Shown here: piece by piece, positions 1 to 7,460 of the stretch
Layout: every line of letters begins with the position of its first letter
How positions within the stretch are numbered: position 1 is the stretch's first letter
Assembly: GCF_026004055.1 (NCBI RefSeq)
Contig: NZ_BPIJ01000001.1
Span: 1,054,001 to 1,118,000, forward strand
Direction: 5' to 3'
Length of the DNA: 64,000 nt
DNA from: Meiothermus sp.
GTDB lineage: Bacteria > Deinococcota > Deinococci > Deinococcales > Thermaceae
Program-made: the position numbers and the translations under genes
The notes under the pieces: generated by a model
Database searches by the model: none
What the model saw: only the letters and a program-made list of their open reading frames with translations
Told to the model about the DNA's origin: nothing

Positions 1-2
1 TA

Positions 3-263
3 AGCGGAACCGCCATCGAGGTGACCACCCAGGGCAGCAAAACCACCTATCTGGTAAACGCGCAACACCAGCTTGTGGCCGAGCGCTACCACAGCAGCCA
101 GGGACAACTCACCGTGCTTTATACCGACTTTCGGGGGGTCTCAGGCATTCTGATTCCTTTCCAGGGCCGTCTGTATGCCGACGGCGCATTGTTTGCCGAG
201 GTGCGGGTGCAAGAAGCCAGGGTCAACCCGGTGCTGCGGCCCGAGACTTTCAGGATGCCGTAG
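3..263 (+). CDS. C-terminal fragment of an unidentified, probably envelope, protein (5' end outside the window)
   Basis: The frame is open to the left edge and stops with TAG at 261-263. The visible 86 residues alternate short polar and hydrophobic stretches (YLVNAQHQLVAERY, GILIPFQGRLYADG), as in beta-rich lipoprotein-carrier or envelope proteins. No motif is decisive. The first GTG in frame (position 21) is probably internal, because the frame stays open upstream of it. The gene ends about 20 bases before a mobile element. I do not recognise the family from this fragment. Confidence 0.55.
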   Translation, partial: SGTAIEVTTQGSKTTYLVNAQHQLVAERYHSSQGQLTVLYTDFRGVSGILIPFQGRLYADGALFAEVRVQEARVNPVLRPETFRMP

Positions 264-286
264 TAGGCCGAAAGCTGACAGCTAAA

Positions 287-624
287 TGGTCTGGTAACAA
301 AATACGCAGTATGGGGTTTAGCCTTCAGAACGCGCCGTGTCTCGTAAACCTGGGCCTTCGGTGTCTTGCCTGTACGGTCATGCAAAAAGCACCCCACCCC
401 GCTTCGCCCCTTCCCTCCCCTACTGCGTAGGGGAGGCCAGGTGGGGTGGCTGACCTGGCCCTTCACGCAGCGGATTGGGGGCCTTGCCTGATACCCTCCC
501 CCACCCTCCCTACGCGGTAGGGAGGGCGTTTTTAGGCCATCTCGGGGGCCGAAGTGGGATGGAATCTCTACAACGATGTATTCGGTGTGCGGTACAAAAC
601 TTCGGAAATTTAGTTACCAGACCA
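287..624. mobile_element. MITE-like module A, copy 1 (338 bp)
   Basis: The ends form an imperfectly matched 12-bp inverted repeat: TGGTCTGGTAAC at 287-298 and GTTACCAGACCA at 613-624. CTAAA flanks both sides (282-286 and 625-629). The same 338-bp sequence with only a few differences lies at 54787-55124. Inside are two strong hairpins. CTCCCCTAC/GTAGGGGAG (about 414-434) is nested in an outer CACCCC/GGGGTG pair. CCCTCCCTAC/GTAGGGAGGG (about 503-530) is followed by CGTTTTT and would act as a terminator on the plus strand. No transposase is encoded, so this is a non-autonomous element. Confidence 0.8.
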
Positions 625-629
625 CTAAA

Positions 630-835
630 TGATTTGGTAAGCTGATTTTCGCCACTCTATGCAGATACGGTGTTTTCTTGTCGAACGCCTCTTCATTGCG
701 AGGAGGCCTCCGCCGACGAAGCAATCCAGATAGCCTTGTATAGGCTGGCCGGGGCAGAGATACTGGATTGCTTCGCATCCTTCGGATGCTCGCAATGACG
801 GGAAAAGTAGGGTCACATACTTTGTTACCAGACCA
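630..835. mobile_element. MITE-like module B, copy 1 (206 bp)
   Basis: Module B sits directly after module A, separated only by CTAAA (625-629), and CTAAA follows it again at 836-840. Its right end is GTTACCAGACCA (824-835); its left end, TGATTTGGTAA, is a degenerate copy of the same terminal repeat. The core is a long palindromic region with CATTGCGAGGAGGC and GACGAAGCAATCCAG on the left, answered by TGGATTGCTTCG and CGCAATGACGGG on the right. From memory, similar CATTGCGAGG...GAAGCAATCC palindromes occur in many unrelated bacterial genomes. A second full copy is at 54578-54781 and a truncated one at 57673-57748. Confidence 0.75.
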
Positions 836-1000
836 CTAAAAGCCGATGGACAAAAGCCTTGTTCCCTGCAAGATGAGACCTGAAACTCGCGATACTTTTT
901 CGAGTAGAACAGACTTCAAAACACCTTAACGAACCCATATTGCCTGTGCAGTTGTGATTTAGACAACCCATATTTCAGGCTTTGGCGCTAAAACTAAAGC
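836..1000. other. Spacer before the S41 peptidase
   Basis: No gene is visible. A -10-like TAAAAC at 989-994 lies 6 nt before the ATG at 1001. That fits a leaderless mRNA, but no -35 is convincing. Confidence 0.3.
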
Positions 1001-2269
1001 ATGGGCAAACGGCGGTTGTGGGTGGTCGTGGGGGTGCTGTGGGCAGGGCTTGCTTTTGCCAGCCCTGCACTGGATTTGTTCAACGAAGTAAGTCGTTTTC
1101 TAAACGACTACTACGGGGGGTTTTCCCAGGTCAGGCCCCAGGAGCTGCGGCAGAAGTACCAGGGGGAGCTCGAGAAAATCTGCGCCCAGGAGGTCGTTTG
1201 CCCCACCAATAAAGCCTACACAGTGATAGCTTCGCTGGTAGCCGAGTTAGGCGATCGGCACACCCGCTACTTCACCCCAGAAGACTACGCCGAGATCCAG
1301 CGGCGCCTGGCCGGCACCAGCAGCGGTCGCCCCCAACTGGGCGTGCAGCTCCAGGTAGTGCCGGGGCTCGAGGGCTTGCTGGTGGTGGAGGTGAGCCCCG
1401 AGACCCCTGCGGAGGAAGCGGGTCTGCGCCGGGGGGATCGCATCCTGGCAGTGAATGGCGAGGCCTTGCCCCAGGCTGAATCGGAGCGCAACAACTTTTT
1501 GCGAGACCGCATAAGCACCGGAGAGCCGGTCTTTCTCACCATCCAGCGGGTGCAGCAGCGCCTCGAGGTAGAGGTACGCCCCCGGGTTATCTCCCTGCGC
1601 CAGCCCCCCTCGCTCAACCTGCGTTCGGATGGGGTGGCGGTGCTGCGCATCCCCTCGTTTAGCGGCTATCAGCAGGTGGGGCCGCGTATCCACGAACTGG
1701 TGCGCCAGGCCCAGGCGGCGGGGGCCAAAGGCATGGTGATAGACCTGCGCAACAACGGAGGTGGGGTACTGAGCGAATGCCTGGTGGGGGCGGGGGCCTT
1801 TGTCGAGGAGACCTACCGGCGGTTGCAGGACAACCTGCGTGCCAGCGAACAGGGCTTTAAGGACGGCTACTACTATTTCCGTGCCGGAGGCCGCGACCGC
1901 CCGCAGTACGAGGTACAGCCCGCCCGCTGGACGGGCCCGGTGGTGGTGCTGGTGAACGAGCGCACCGCTTCGTGCGCAGAATACTTTACCTTCGATCTGC
2001 AAGAGGGTCGCCAGGCCCCGGTGATTGGGCAGCCCACGGCCGGGGTGGGCAATACCGCCACCCTCTTCTTGCGTCTGAGCGATGGTTCGGGCCTGCAAGT
2101 GACCACCTCGAGGGCCCAGCGTAAGGATGGTAGCTTTTACCCCGACCGCGTGACCCCCAGCGTGAGCTTTGCCGATGACTTTCAAGCCCTGGCCGAAGGC
2201 CGCGATCGGATGCTGGAAAAAGCCCTCGAGGTCTTGCTGGGCAGTAATGCAGGAGTAGAGCAAGACTGA
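1001..2269 (+). CDS. Exported S41-family (C-terminal processing) peptidase with PDZ domain
   Basis: Length is 422 residues. A signal peptide spans about residues 1-20 (basic MGKRR, hydrophobic core, AFA-S cleavage region). A PDZ domain follows at about 105-185 (PQLGVQLQV ... EAGLRRGDRILAVNGE). The S41 catalytic domain is about 195-400. The probable nucleophile is Ser324 in the TASCAEY motif. In tail-specific proteases a catalytic Lys follows in a GKG context; here the matching stretch reads TAGVGN, with no Lys. The enzyme may therefore use a different general base or be inactive. It would act outside the cytoplasmic membrane on unfolded or C-terminally tagged proteins. The ATG lies 6 nt after a -10-like TAAAAC, suggesting a leaderless message. 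It stands alone downstream of a mobile element. Confidence 0.88.
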   Translation: MGKRRLWVVVGVLWAGLAFASPALDLFNEVSRFLNDYYGGFSQVRPQELRQKYQGELEKICAQEVVCPTNKAYTVIASLVAELGDRHTRYFTPEDYAEIQRRLAGTSSGRPQLGVQLQVVPGLEGLLVVEVSPETPAEEAGLRRGDRILAVNGEALPQAESERNNFLRDRISTGEPVFLTIQRVQQRLEVEVRPRVISLRQPPSLNLRSDGVAVLRIPSFSGYQQVGPRIHELVRQAQAAGAKGMVIDLRNNGGGVLSECLVGAGAFVEETYRRLQDNLRASEQGFKDGYYYFRAGGRDRPQYEVQPARWTGPVVVLVNERTASCAEYFTFDLQEGRQAPVIGQPTAGVGNTATLFLRLSDGSGLQVTTSRAQRKDGSFYPDRVTPSVSFADDFQALAEGRDRMLEKALEVLLGSNAGVEQD

Positions 2270-2452
2270 TCCCGCAGTGCAGAAAAACCGTGCCCTTATC
2301 GAATAGCAACAAGAACGGCGCCAGGTATAAGGTTTGTGAGTGTAGGACAACCGTTTTTACTTCACCACTTTAGGACAAAAGCCTCGATTTGAATAGAATT
2401 TGGGCCCTGTTTGCAAGGCAGAGGTTCTGGCAGGCTGGGTGTGGAGGAAGGT

Positions 2453-2776
2453 ATGCCCCTTTTGATCTGCCCTCACTGCGAAACCGGAATGAACGAAATC
2501 CAGCGCAACGGTGTCCTGATCGATGTCTGTCCCAAATGCCGGGGGGTTTGGTTGGACGGCGGGGAGATGGAAAAGCTACTTGGTCAGGTGCGCCAGTACG
2601 AGCAGGAGTACGAGGCCGAGCTCGAGAGCTACCGCCGTCAGTACGCAGAGCCTCGAGGCCCCTCCTCTTCCCCAGCCCATCCACGCAACCCCTACGATAC
2701 CGATGAAGACGATTACCCTAAGCGCTACGGAAAGAAAAAAAGCAAGCTGGCCAAACTCTTCGACCTCTTCGACTAA
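2453..2776 (+). CDS. Zinc-ribbon (TFIIB-type) small protein
   Basis: The start is the ATG at 2453 because GGAGGAAG lies 3-10 nt upstream; an in-frame start at 2411 lacks such a site. The protein is 107 residues. The N-terminal 40 hold a zf-TFIIB ribbon: CPHC, then CPKCRGVWLDGGEMEKL, giving two CxxC zinc ligand pairs. A charged, probably coiled region rich in Glu, Tyr and Arg follows, then a Ser/Pro-rich linker and a basic tail ending SKLAKLFDLFD. Proteins of this layout are common in bacteria but their role is not settled; nucleic-acid or protein binding is a guess. It is monocistronic as far as can be seen. Confidence 0.8.
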   Translation: MPLLICPHCETGMNEIQRNGVLIDVCPKCRGVWLDGGEMEKLLGQVRQYEQEYEAELESYRRQYAEPRGPSSSPAHPRNPYDTDEDDYPKRYGKKKSKLAKLFDLFD

Positions 2777-2892
2777 AACCACCCTTAGAAGAACCCCTGC
2801 CGTTCCCCGGATTCAAACACTGCGCTGAGCGGATAGAAAGGAAAGTGTCGTGGCTACATCCAGGCTGACGCGGGATTGTTCTGTGTAGCGCT

Positions 2893-3540
2893 CTATTTGC
2901 CCACCTGCGACCACAACCAATACGCGGTAAGGGCCAGACTCAACAGCAAGAATCCCACCGGTAGGTAGGCAAAACTGCGCCGCTGAACGGGTATATTCGG
3001 CGAGCGCAGGCGACGATTCTCGAAAGCCCTTTTAATAGCGCTGGCATCGGCATCGCTCAAGAAGAGTTTGCCCCTGCGAGGGCCGGTGTTTCTCCAGTCG
3101 TGGGGATGCGCCGGCGTATCTGGAGTGGTGGGGGTAGGTGTTGGCGGTGTGGTTTGAGGAATTTTGGGTTTCCGATCTTGTCGCAGCTCGAGCGAGTTGG
3201 ACAGGCTTTGCAGCTCGAGGTTTTGCGGCGCCAACTGCAGCGCATGGTTTAGCGCGTACTGGGCCTTATCCAGCTCACCTAGCTCCAGCAGGGCGCGAAT
3301 GCGCAACAAGAGCAAGGGCAGATTGTCCGGGTCATCGGTAAGGCCCTCTTTGGCGCTGCTGGCCGCTTGTTTATAGTCACCCAGCAACAAAAATGCCTCG
3401 GCCCTGACCCGCCAGTAATCGGGCCAGGCCAGATCCATCCAGGAAACCCTGTCCAATACCTGCAAGGCCAGCAGGGCCTCTCCTCTGGTGAGGTGTTGCA
3501 AGGCCCGCTCAATTCCGGTGGAGCCGTCTTGTTGGGTCAT
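2893..3540 (-). CDS. TPR-repeat protein with C-terminal membrane anchor
   Basis: Length is 215 residues. Residues about 5-110 form three tetratricopeptide-like helical repeats (RALQHLTRGEALLALQVL, YWRVRAEAFLLLGDYKQA, RALLELGELDKAQYALNHA). A Pro/Thr-rich linker follows at about 130-150, then a basic region, then one transmembrane segment near the C-terminus (LPVGFLLLSLALTAYWLW). This suggests a cytoplasmic scaffold tethered to the membrane by its tail. GGAGGAGGCC upstream of the ATG supports the start. It shares no operon with its neighbours. Function is not known; the TPR assignment is reasonably sure. Confidence 0.75.
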   Translation of the reverse strand: MTQQDGSTGIERALQHLTRGEALLALQVLDRVSWMDLAWPDYWRVRAEAFLLLGDYKQAASSAKEGLTDDPDNLPLLLLRIRALLELGELDKAQYALNHALQLAPQNLELQSLSNSLELRQDRKPKIPQTTPPTPTPTTPDTPAHPHDWRNTGPRRGKLFLSDADASAIKRAFENRRLRSPNIPVQRRSFAYLPVGFLLLSLALTAYWLWSQVGK

Positions 3541-3715
3541 GAAACGTGGCTAGGCCTCCTCCCTGGCTTCACCGTAACAAAGCCCGGCGCCAACCGGGGT
3601 GATTAATGAACAGAGCGGATAAGTGCTATCTGTAACGGAATTCGGCCACACACGGTGTAGCACAGCCTATCGCCCTCAACGCGCAGGCGATCAGGCGAGA
3701 TGTGTAAAGCCGCTT

Positions 3716-4882
3716 TTAGAGGTGGCTTAGCGCTCGATCCAGATCGGCCTGGAGGTCGGCCAGGTTCTCAATCCCTACCGACATGCGCAAAAAACCATCG
3801 TGCAGCCCCAGCCTTTCGCGCTCCTCCGCGGACAAGAACCGATGGGAGCTGGTGGCCGGGTGCGAGAGGGTGGTATTCACGCCCCCCAGCGAGAGGGCCA
3901 GCTTGATGTGCTCGAGGTTGTGCAACAGGGTGTTGACCGCTGCTCGAGAAGGCTCGAGCTCAAAAGAAAGCATCGCCCCAAAGCCATTTTTCAGAATCCT
4001 TTGCGCTGTCGGGTGATCCGGATGGGAGTATAGGCCGGGGTAGTGAACCCGCTGTACCCTGGGATGGTCTTGTAAAAAACGGGCCAGTTCGGCGGCGTTG
4101 CTGGAGGCCCGCTGCATGCGCAGCTCGAGGGTCTCGGCCCCGCGCACGCCCAGCCAGCATTCGTGCGGGTTGGACACCAGGCCCATGCGAACCGCCACCG
4201 AGCGAATGGGCTCTATCAGGTCGCGCCGCCCGGCCAGTGCCCCCAGCATCACATCGCTATGCCCGTTGACGAACTTGGTCAGGCTTTCCATCACCAGATC
4301 GGCGCCCAGGGTTAGGGGCTGGCAGTGATAGGGGGAGGCAAAGGTATTGTCTACCAGCACCAACGCGCCAGCCTGGTGGGCCAGGGCGCAAAGCCGGGGC
4401 AGATCGGGTATCCGCAGGCGCGGGTTGGAGGAGGTCTCGAGCACCAGCATCCGGGCCCCCTGTAGCGCGGTCTGTATCTGGTCGAGGTCGGTCATGTCCA
4501 GCGTTAGGAGCTCGAGCCCAAAACGTTCCAGATCGCGCAGTACCCCCAGGGTACTGCCGTACAGATCTTGCGAGGCCACCACCTTGCTTCCCTGACCCAA
4601 CAACCCTAAAAATGCGGCGCTCAAAGCACTCATTCCGCTTGCACAGGCCAGCGCAGCTTCGGCTTGGTGCAGCCTGGCAAACAGGTTCTCCAAGGCCCGC
4701 TGATTGGGGGTTCCATTGCGGCCATAGATGGCACCGGGCTTCTTGCCCGAATAAACCGCGTCCACCTCTTCTAGGTCGGCAAATGTCCAGGAAGCCGACT
4801 GGTAAATTGGCATGGATACCGGGGCGTTTGTGGGGCTTTCGGCCTGTGCGCCGTGTACCACCAGGGTCGAGAGTGCGTCCAT
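3716..4882 (-). CDS. Trans-sulfuration family PLP enzyme (cystathionine gamma-synthase/lyase or methionine gamma-lyase type)
   Basis: Length is 388 residues, normal for the Cys/Met metabolism PLP family. The Schiff-base lysine is Lys203 in ESLTKFVNGHSD. Asp178 in LVLVDNTFASPYHCQP binds the pyridine nitrogen, and Tyr53/Arg55 in AIYGRNGTPNQ bind phosphate from the partner subunit. A C-terminal SLGGVNTTLSHPATSSH stretch binds the substrate carboxylate. The family interconverts cysteine, homocysteine and methionine through cystathionine. Sequence alone does not separate synthase from lyase. A -10-like TAGACT (4895-4890) sits 7 nt before the ATG, so the mRNA may be leaderless. The promoter region is shared with the divergent gene at 5031 and contains a 10-bp dyad. 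Confidence 0.85.
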   Translation of the reverse strand: MDALSTLVVHGAQAESPTNAPVSMPIYQSASWTFADLEEVDAVYSGKKPGAIYGRNGTPNQRALENLFARLHQAEAALACASGMSALSAAFLGLLGQGSKVVASQDLYGSTLGVLRDLERFGLELLTLDMTDLDQIQTALQGARMLVLETSSNPRLRIPDLPRLCALAHQAGALVLVDNTFASPYHCQPLTLGADLVMESLTKFVNGHSDVMLGALAGRRDLIEPIRSVAVRMGLVSNPHECWLGVRGAETLELRMQRASSNAAELARFLQDHPRVQRVHYPGLYSHPDHPTAQRILKNGFGAMLSFELEPSRAAVNTLLHNLEHIKLALSLGGVNTTLSHPATSSHRFLSAEERERLGLHDGFLRMSVGIENLADLQADLDRALSHL

Positions 4883-4914
4883 GGGCTACAGTCTATTGCA
4901 CCCCAACCCCGACG

Positions 4915-4953
4915 CCTCGAGCCAAACAATCATGGGCGATGTCTGGCTCGAGG
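4915..4953. promoter_or_regulatory. 10-bp inverted repeat between divergent genes
   Basis: CCTCGAGCCA (4915-4924) and TGGCTCGAGG (4944-4953) are perfect reverse complements separated by 19 bases. They lie just upstream of the putative -10 (4895-4890) of the Cys/Met PLP enzyme. This could be an operator for the divergent pair. Each arm contains the abundant CTCGAG word, so chance contributes. Confidence 0.35.
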
Positions 4954-5030
4954 TTGCGCGTTACGCACCCCCGTTCTGGGCAGGTTGAATATCACCCCCA
5001 TGGGGCCCGCATCCCCCTATACTCCAAGCT

Positions 5031-5402
5031 ATGAACGCTCTGATCGTTCCCTTGCTACTTACCGTTGCGCTGGGTATGGCTGCTTTTTGGGCCCACCGCC
5101 GTATGAACCAGGTTCACCGCCGAATACTCGAGGCCGAGCTTAATGGGCGCGATTACGACTTGCTGAGCGAGCACGACCGTTATTTTCTCAACCAGGCCGT
5201 AAGCCTCAAGTTTCAGCAATCCACCGGCCACAAGCTGGCTTCTTTTGTCTTGTTGTACGCTTATCCCACGCTCTTTATTGGCGAAAAACTATTGGGTCGC
5301 ACGCACTGGAGTGCGCTCGAGGTTTTTGGCGGCTCAACGGCGTTTTATTTCCTGACCCTGGCACTGGTCGGTTTGTTCACGCAGGCCATGGTGTGGGGTT
5401 AG
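5031..5402 (+). CDS. Small membrane protein, function unknown
   Basis: Length is 123 residues. An N-terminal transmembrane segment (about 4-20, LIVPLLLTVALGMAAFWA) is followed by a charged cytoplasmic-looking stretch containing LLSEHDRYFLNQAV, then two hydrophobic segments (about 68-84 and 100-122). TATACT at 5018-5023 is 7 nt upstream of the ATG, consistent with leaderless transcription. It is divergent from the Cys/Met enzyme and convergent with the pyrimidine operon, whose last gene ends 6 bases beyond it. I do not recognise the family. Confidence 0.65.
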   Translation: MNALIVPLLLTVALGMAAFWAHRRMNQVHRRILEAELNGRDYDLLSEHDRYFLNQAVSLKFQQSTGHKLASFVLLYAYPTLFIGEKLLGRTHWSALEVFGGSTAFYFLTLALVGLFTQAMVWG

Positions 5403-5408
5403 TTTGCT

Positions 5409-6116
5409 CTAGCGCTTGAGCAGCTCCAGGGCAATCCACAACCCCAGCCGCCGTTCGGGGCTATCCAGGTCGCCCAACATCCCCTTTAGCTGTTCCAACC
5501 GATAGTACACACTCTGCCGCCGCACCCCCAGCCTACGGGCCGTCTCGGCGATGTTGAACTGCGCCGAAAGCAAAGCCTCGAGGGTCGCCAACAGGGTGCT
5601 TTTGGGGCGGCTGGGCAGGCGTAAAACCGCGCCGAGTTGCTGCTCCACAAAGCGCCTATCCCGACCGGTCTCGACCAGAGCCTCCACCAATGCCTCCAAA
5701 AGCGGCTCTTCCGGGCCGGGGGCCGGCCGCAGGATGCGCTCGTGGGCGGCACGGGTCAGCTCGGCAAAGCGCACCTCGGTGCGAAAGACCAAAATGGGAA
5801 ACTGCAGCATCCGGGCGGTCTGGAGCATCTCGGTGGGTACCTCCTGCAACCACCGCACCAGTTCCAACCCCAGCCCACCCACCCCCGCCTCGGCCAGGGA
5901 GCGCACGTAGGCCACGCGGGCCTCGGGCGAGCTACGGGAGAGCTCCAGACCGGTACACAACACCAACTCGCCGCCGGACAAGAGCCGGGCCACGTCCAGC
6001 ACCTCGGCCACGTGCACCCAGGTGATGTGGCTGTCCAGCTTGGCCTGGCCCGACAAAATTTCCGCGCTCGCAAAGGCGGGGAGCTCCAGAATCTGGCGCA
6101 GGGTGGGCAGGCTCAT
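5409..6116 (-). CDS. Short PucR-family transcriptional regulator
   Basis: Length is 235 residues from the ATG at 6116 (a TTG at 6119 is possible). Residues 1-125 match the PucR N-terminal sensory domain (TLRQILELPAF, ITWVHVAEVLDVARLLSGGELVLCTG). Residues about 170-235 are the C-terminal helix-turn-helix of the PucR/CdaR type (FNIAETARRLGVRRQSVYYRLEQL). The central GGDEF-like region of most PucR proteins is missing, making this about half the usual length. As the last gene of the pyrimidine operon, 34 bases after the amidohydrolase, it is the likely local regulator, answering to uracil or a breakdown product. That role is inferred from position and family. Confidence 0.82.
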   Translation of the reverse strand: MSLPTLRQILELPAFASAEILSGQAKLDSHITWVHVAEVLDVARLLSGGELVLCTGLELSRSSPEARVAYVRSLAEAGVGGLGLELVRWLQEVPTEMLQTARMLQFPILVFRTEVRFAELTRAAHERILRPAPGPEEPLLEALVEALVETGRDRRFVEQQLGAVLRLPSRPKSTLLATLEALLSAQFNIAETARRLGVRRQSVYYRLEQLKGMLGDLDSPERRLGLWIALELLKR

Positions 6117-6150
6117 CAAGAGGTCACAGCACTGAAAACCAAGCCACCTA

Positions 6151-7389
6151 CTAGCGGCTCAAAATCCATCGCATGGTCTTGTCGGCCAGCCGATCCAAGG
6201 CCCTTACCGACAGCTCGAGGTGCTCCTCTTTGGTGTCCTCAATCTTGTTATGGCTGATGCCGTGCAGGCTCTGCACAAACATCATCACGGTGGGAATACC
6301 CGCCCGGGCCACCTCGGCGGCGTCGTGCAAAGGCCCCGAGGGCAGGCGGTGGGAGACCCCGGCCACCTCGCGGATGGCTTCATCACAAAACTCGATTAGC
6401 TCGGGCTGAAAAAGGATGGGCTCGATGCGCCAGATGGTCTGCCACTCGGGCTCGGGCAGGCCCCCCTCGCGGGCAAAGCGCTGGCTGGCCTTTTCGGCCT
6501 CGAACTTGAGCCGGGCCAGGGCCTGGGCGTCCAGGTGGCGCTGGTCTAGGGTGATGGTGCACTCGGCCACCACGCTGGTCACGATGCCGGGCTTGGTCAC
6601 GCAGCTCCCGATGGTGCAAACCCCCCCGTTGCGGTCGGTGATGTGGTAGATTTCCGGGGCCATCTTGGCTGCGGCCAGGAAGGCGTCCTTGCGCTTGTGC
6701 ATAGGGGTCGAACCGGAGTGGGCGGCCTGGCCGTGGAAGGTGATGGCGTGGCGTTCCACGCCAAAGGTGCCGAGCACCACCCCCAGCGGCAGGCCCATGT
6801 CCAAGAGCACCGGGCCCTGCTCGATGTGCAGCTCGAGGTAAGCCGCGGCGTTTTCCTGCTCTCTTTGGGCTTCTAGCATCCGGCCAAGCTCCACCCCGCA
6901 GCGCCTGAGCGCGTCCTCCAGGCGAATCCCGTCCTTGTCGGTGCGGTCTTTTTCAGCTTCGGGCACCAGGGTACCCGAGAAGGCCGAGGAACCCAAAAGG
7001 CTTCGGCCAAAGCGGGCCCCCTCCTCGTCGGCCCAGTCCACCAGCCGTACCGTCACGGGGGGTTTTCCTCGGTACTCCTCGGCAATCCGGCGCAAAACCT
7101 CGAGGCCCGCCAGCACGTTCAGGCACCCGTCTAACCAGCCCCCACCCGGCACCGAGTCCAGGTGACCCCCAATCAGCAGGGCTTTTGGGCTCTCGCCTTT
7201 TAGGGTGACCCAGTTGTTGCCCGCGGCGTCGTAGTGCTGTTCTACCGGTAAGCCCTCCAGCTTCCGGTTGAACCACTCCCGCGCTTTGAGCCAGGTGTCC
7301 GTCCAGGCCACCCGCCAGGCCCCGTTCTCGTCGGCGGTTAGCTCACGCAGTTCCTTGAGTTCGGCGATGGTTCGTTTCGGGTTGAGCAC
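6151..7389 (-). CDS. M20-family N-carbamoyl amino acid amidohydrolase (probable beta-ureidopropionase)
   Basis: Length is about 412 residues. The GTG at 7389 is preferred because GGAGGT lies about 5 nt upstream; the GTG at 7395 abuts it. Motifs are typical of the hydantoinase/carbamoylase branch of the M20 metallopeptidase fold: GGHLDSVPGGGWLDG and DEEGARFGRSLLGS (metal ligands), LHIEQGPVL, and PSGPLHDAA near the C-terminus. Relatives hydrolyse N-carbamoyl-L-amino acids, N-carbamoyl-beta-alanine or allantoate. With dihydropyrimidine dehydrogenase and dihydropyrimidinase in the same operon, N-carbamoyl-beta-alanine to beta-alanine, CO2 and ammonia is the likeliest reaction (third step of reductive uracil breakdown). 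Allantoate is the main alternative, but no other purine gene is here. Confidence 0.88.
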   Translation of the reverse strand: MLNPKRTIAELKELRELTADENGAWRVAWTDTWLKAREWFNRKLEGLPVEQHYDAAGNNWVTLKGESPKALLIGGHLDSVPGGGWLDGCLNVLAGLEVLRRIAEEYRGKPPVTVRLVDWADEEGARFGRSLLGSSAFSGTLVPEAEKDRTDKDGIRLEDALRRCGVELGRMLEAQREQENAAAYLELHIEQGPVLLDMGLPLGVVLGTFGVERHAITFHGQAAHSGSTPMHKRKDAFLAAAKMAPEIYHITDRNGGVCTIGSCVTKPGIVTSVVAECTITLDQRHLDAQALARLKFEAEKASQRFAREGGLPEPEWQTIWRIEPILFQPELIEFCDEAIREVAGVSHRLPSGPLHDAAEVARAGIPTVMMFVQSLHGISHNKIEDTKEEHLELSVRALDRLADKTMRWILSR

Positions 7390-7460
7390 GCACACCTCCG
7401 GGTGAACAGCCTCGAGACCCGGTGAGGGCGGCGGCCCTCACCAGATCCGAACAGGAAAGC

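Noticed and set aside
119-466. Minus-strand frame over module A that recurs at 54637-54966 with nearly the same translation
   Set aside because: The similarity follows from the DNA repeat; there are no protein-like features and the frame crosses hairpins and the element edge.
1247-2350. 367-codon minus-strand frame opposite the S41 peptidase
   Set aside because: Composition is typical of the antisense of a GC-rich gene, and the sense frame has a signal peptide, PDZ and peptidase motifs.
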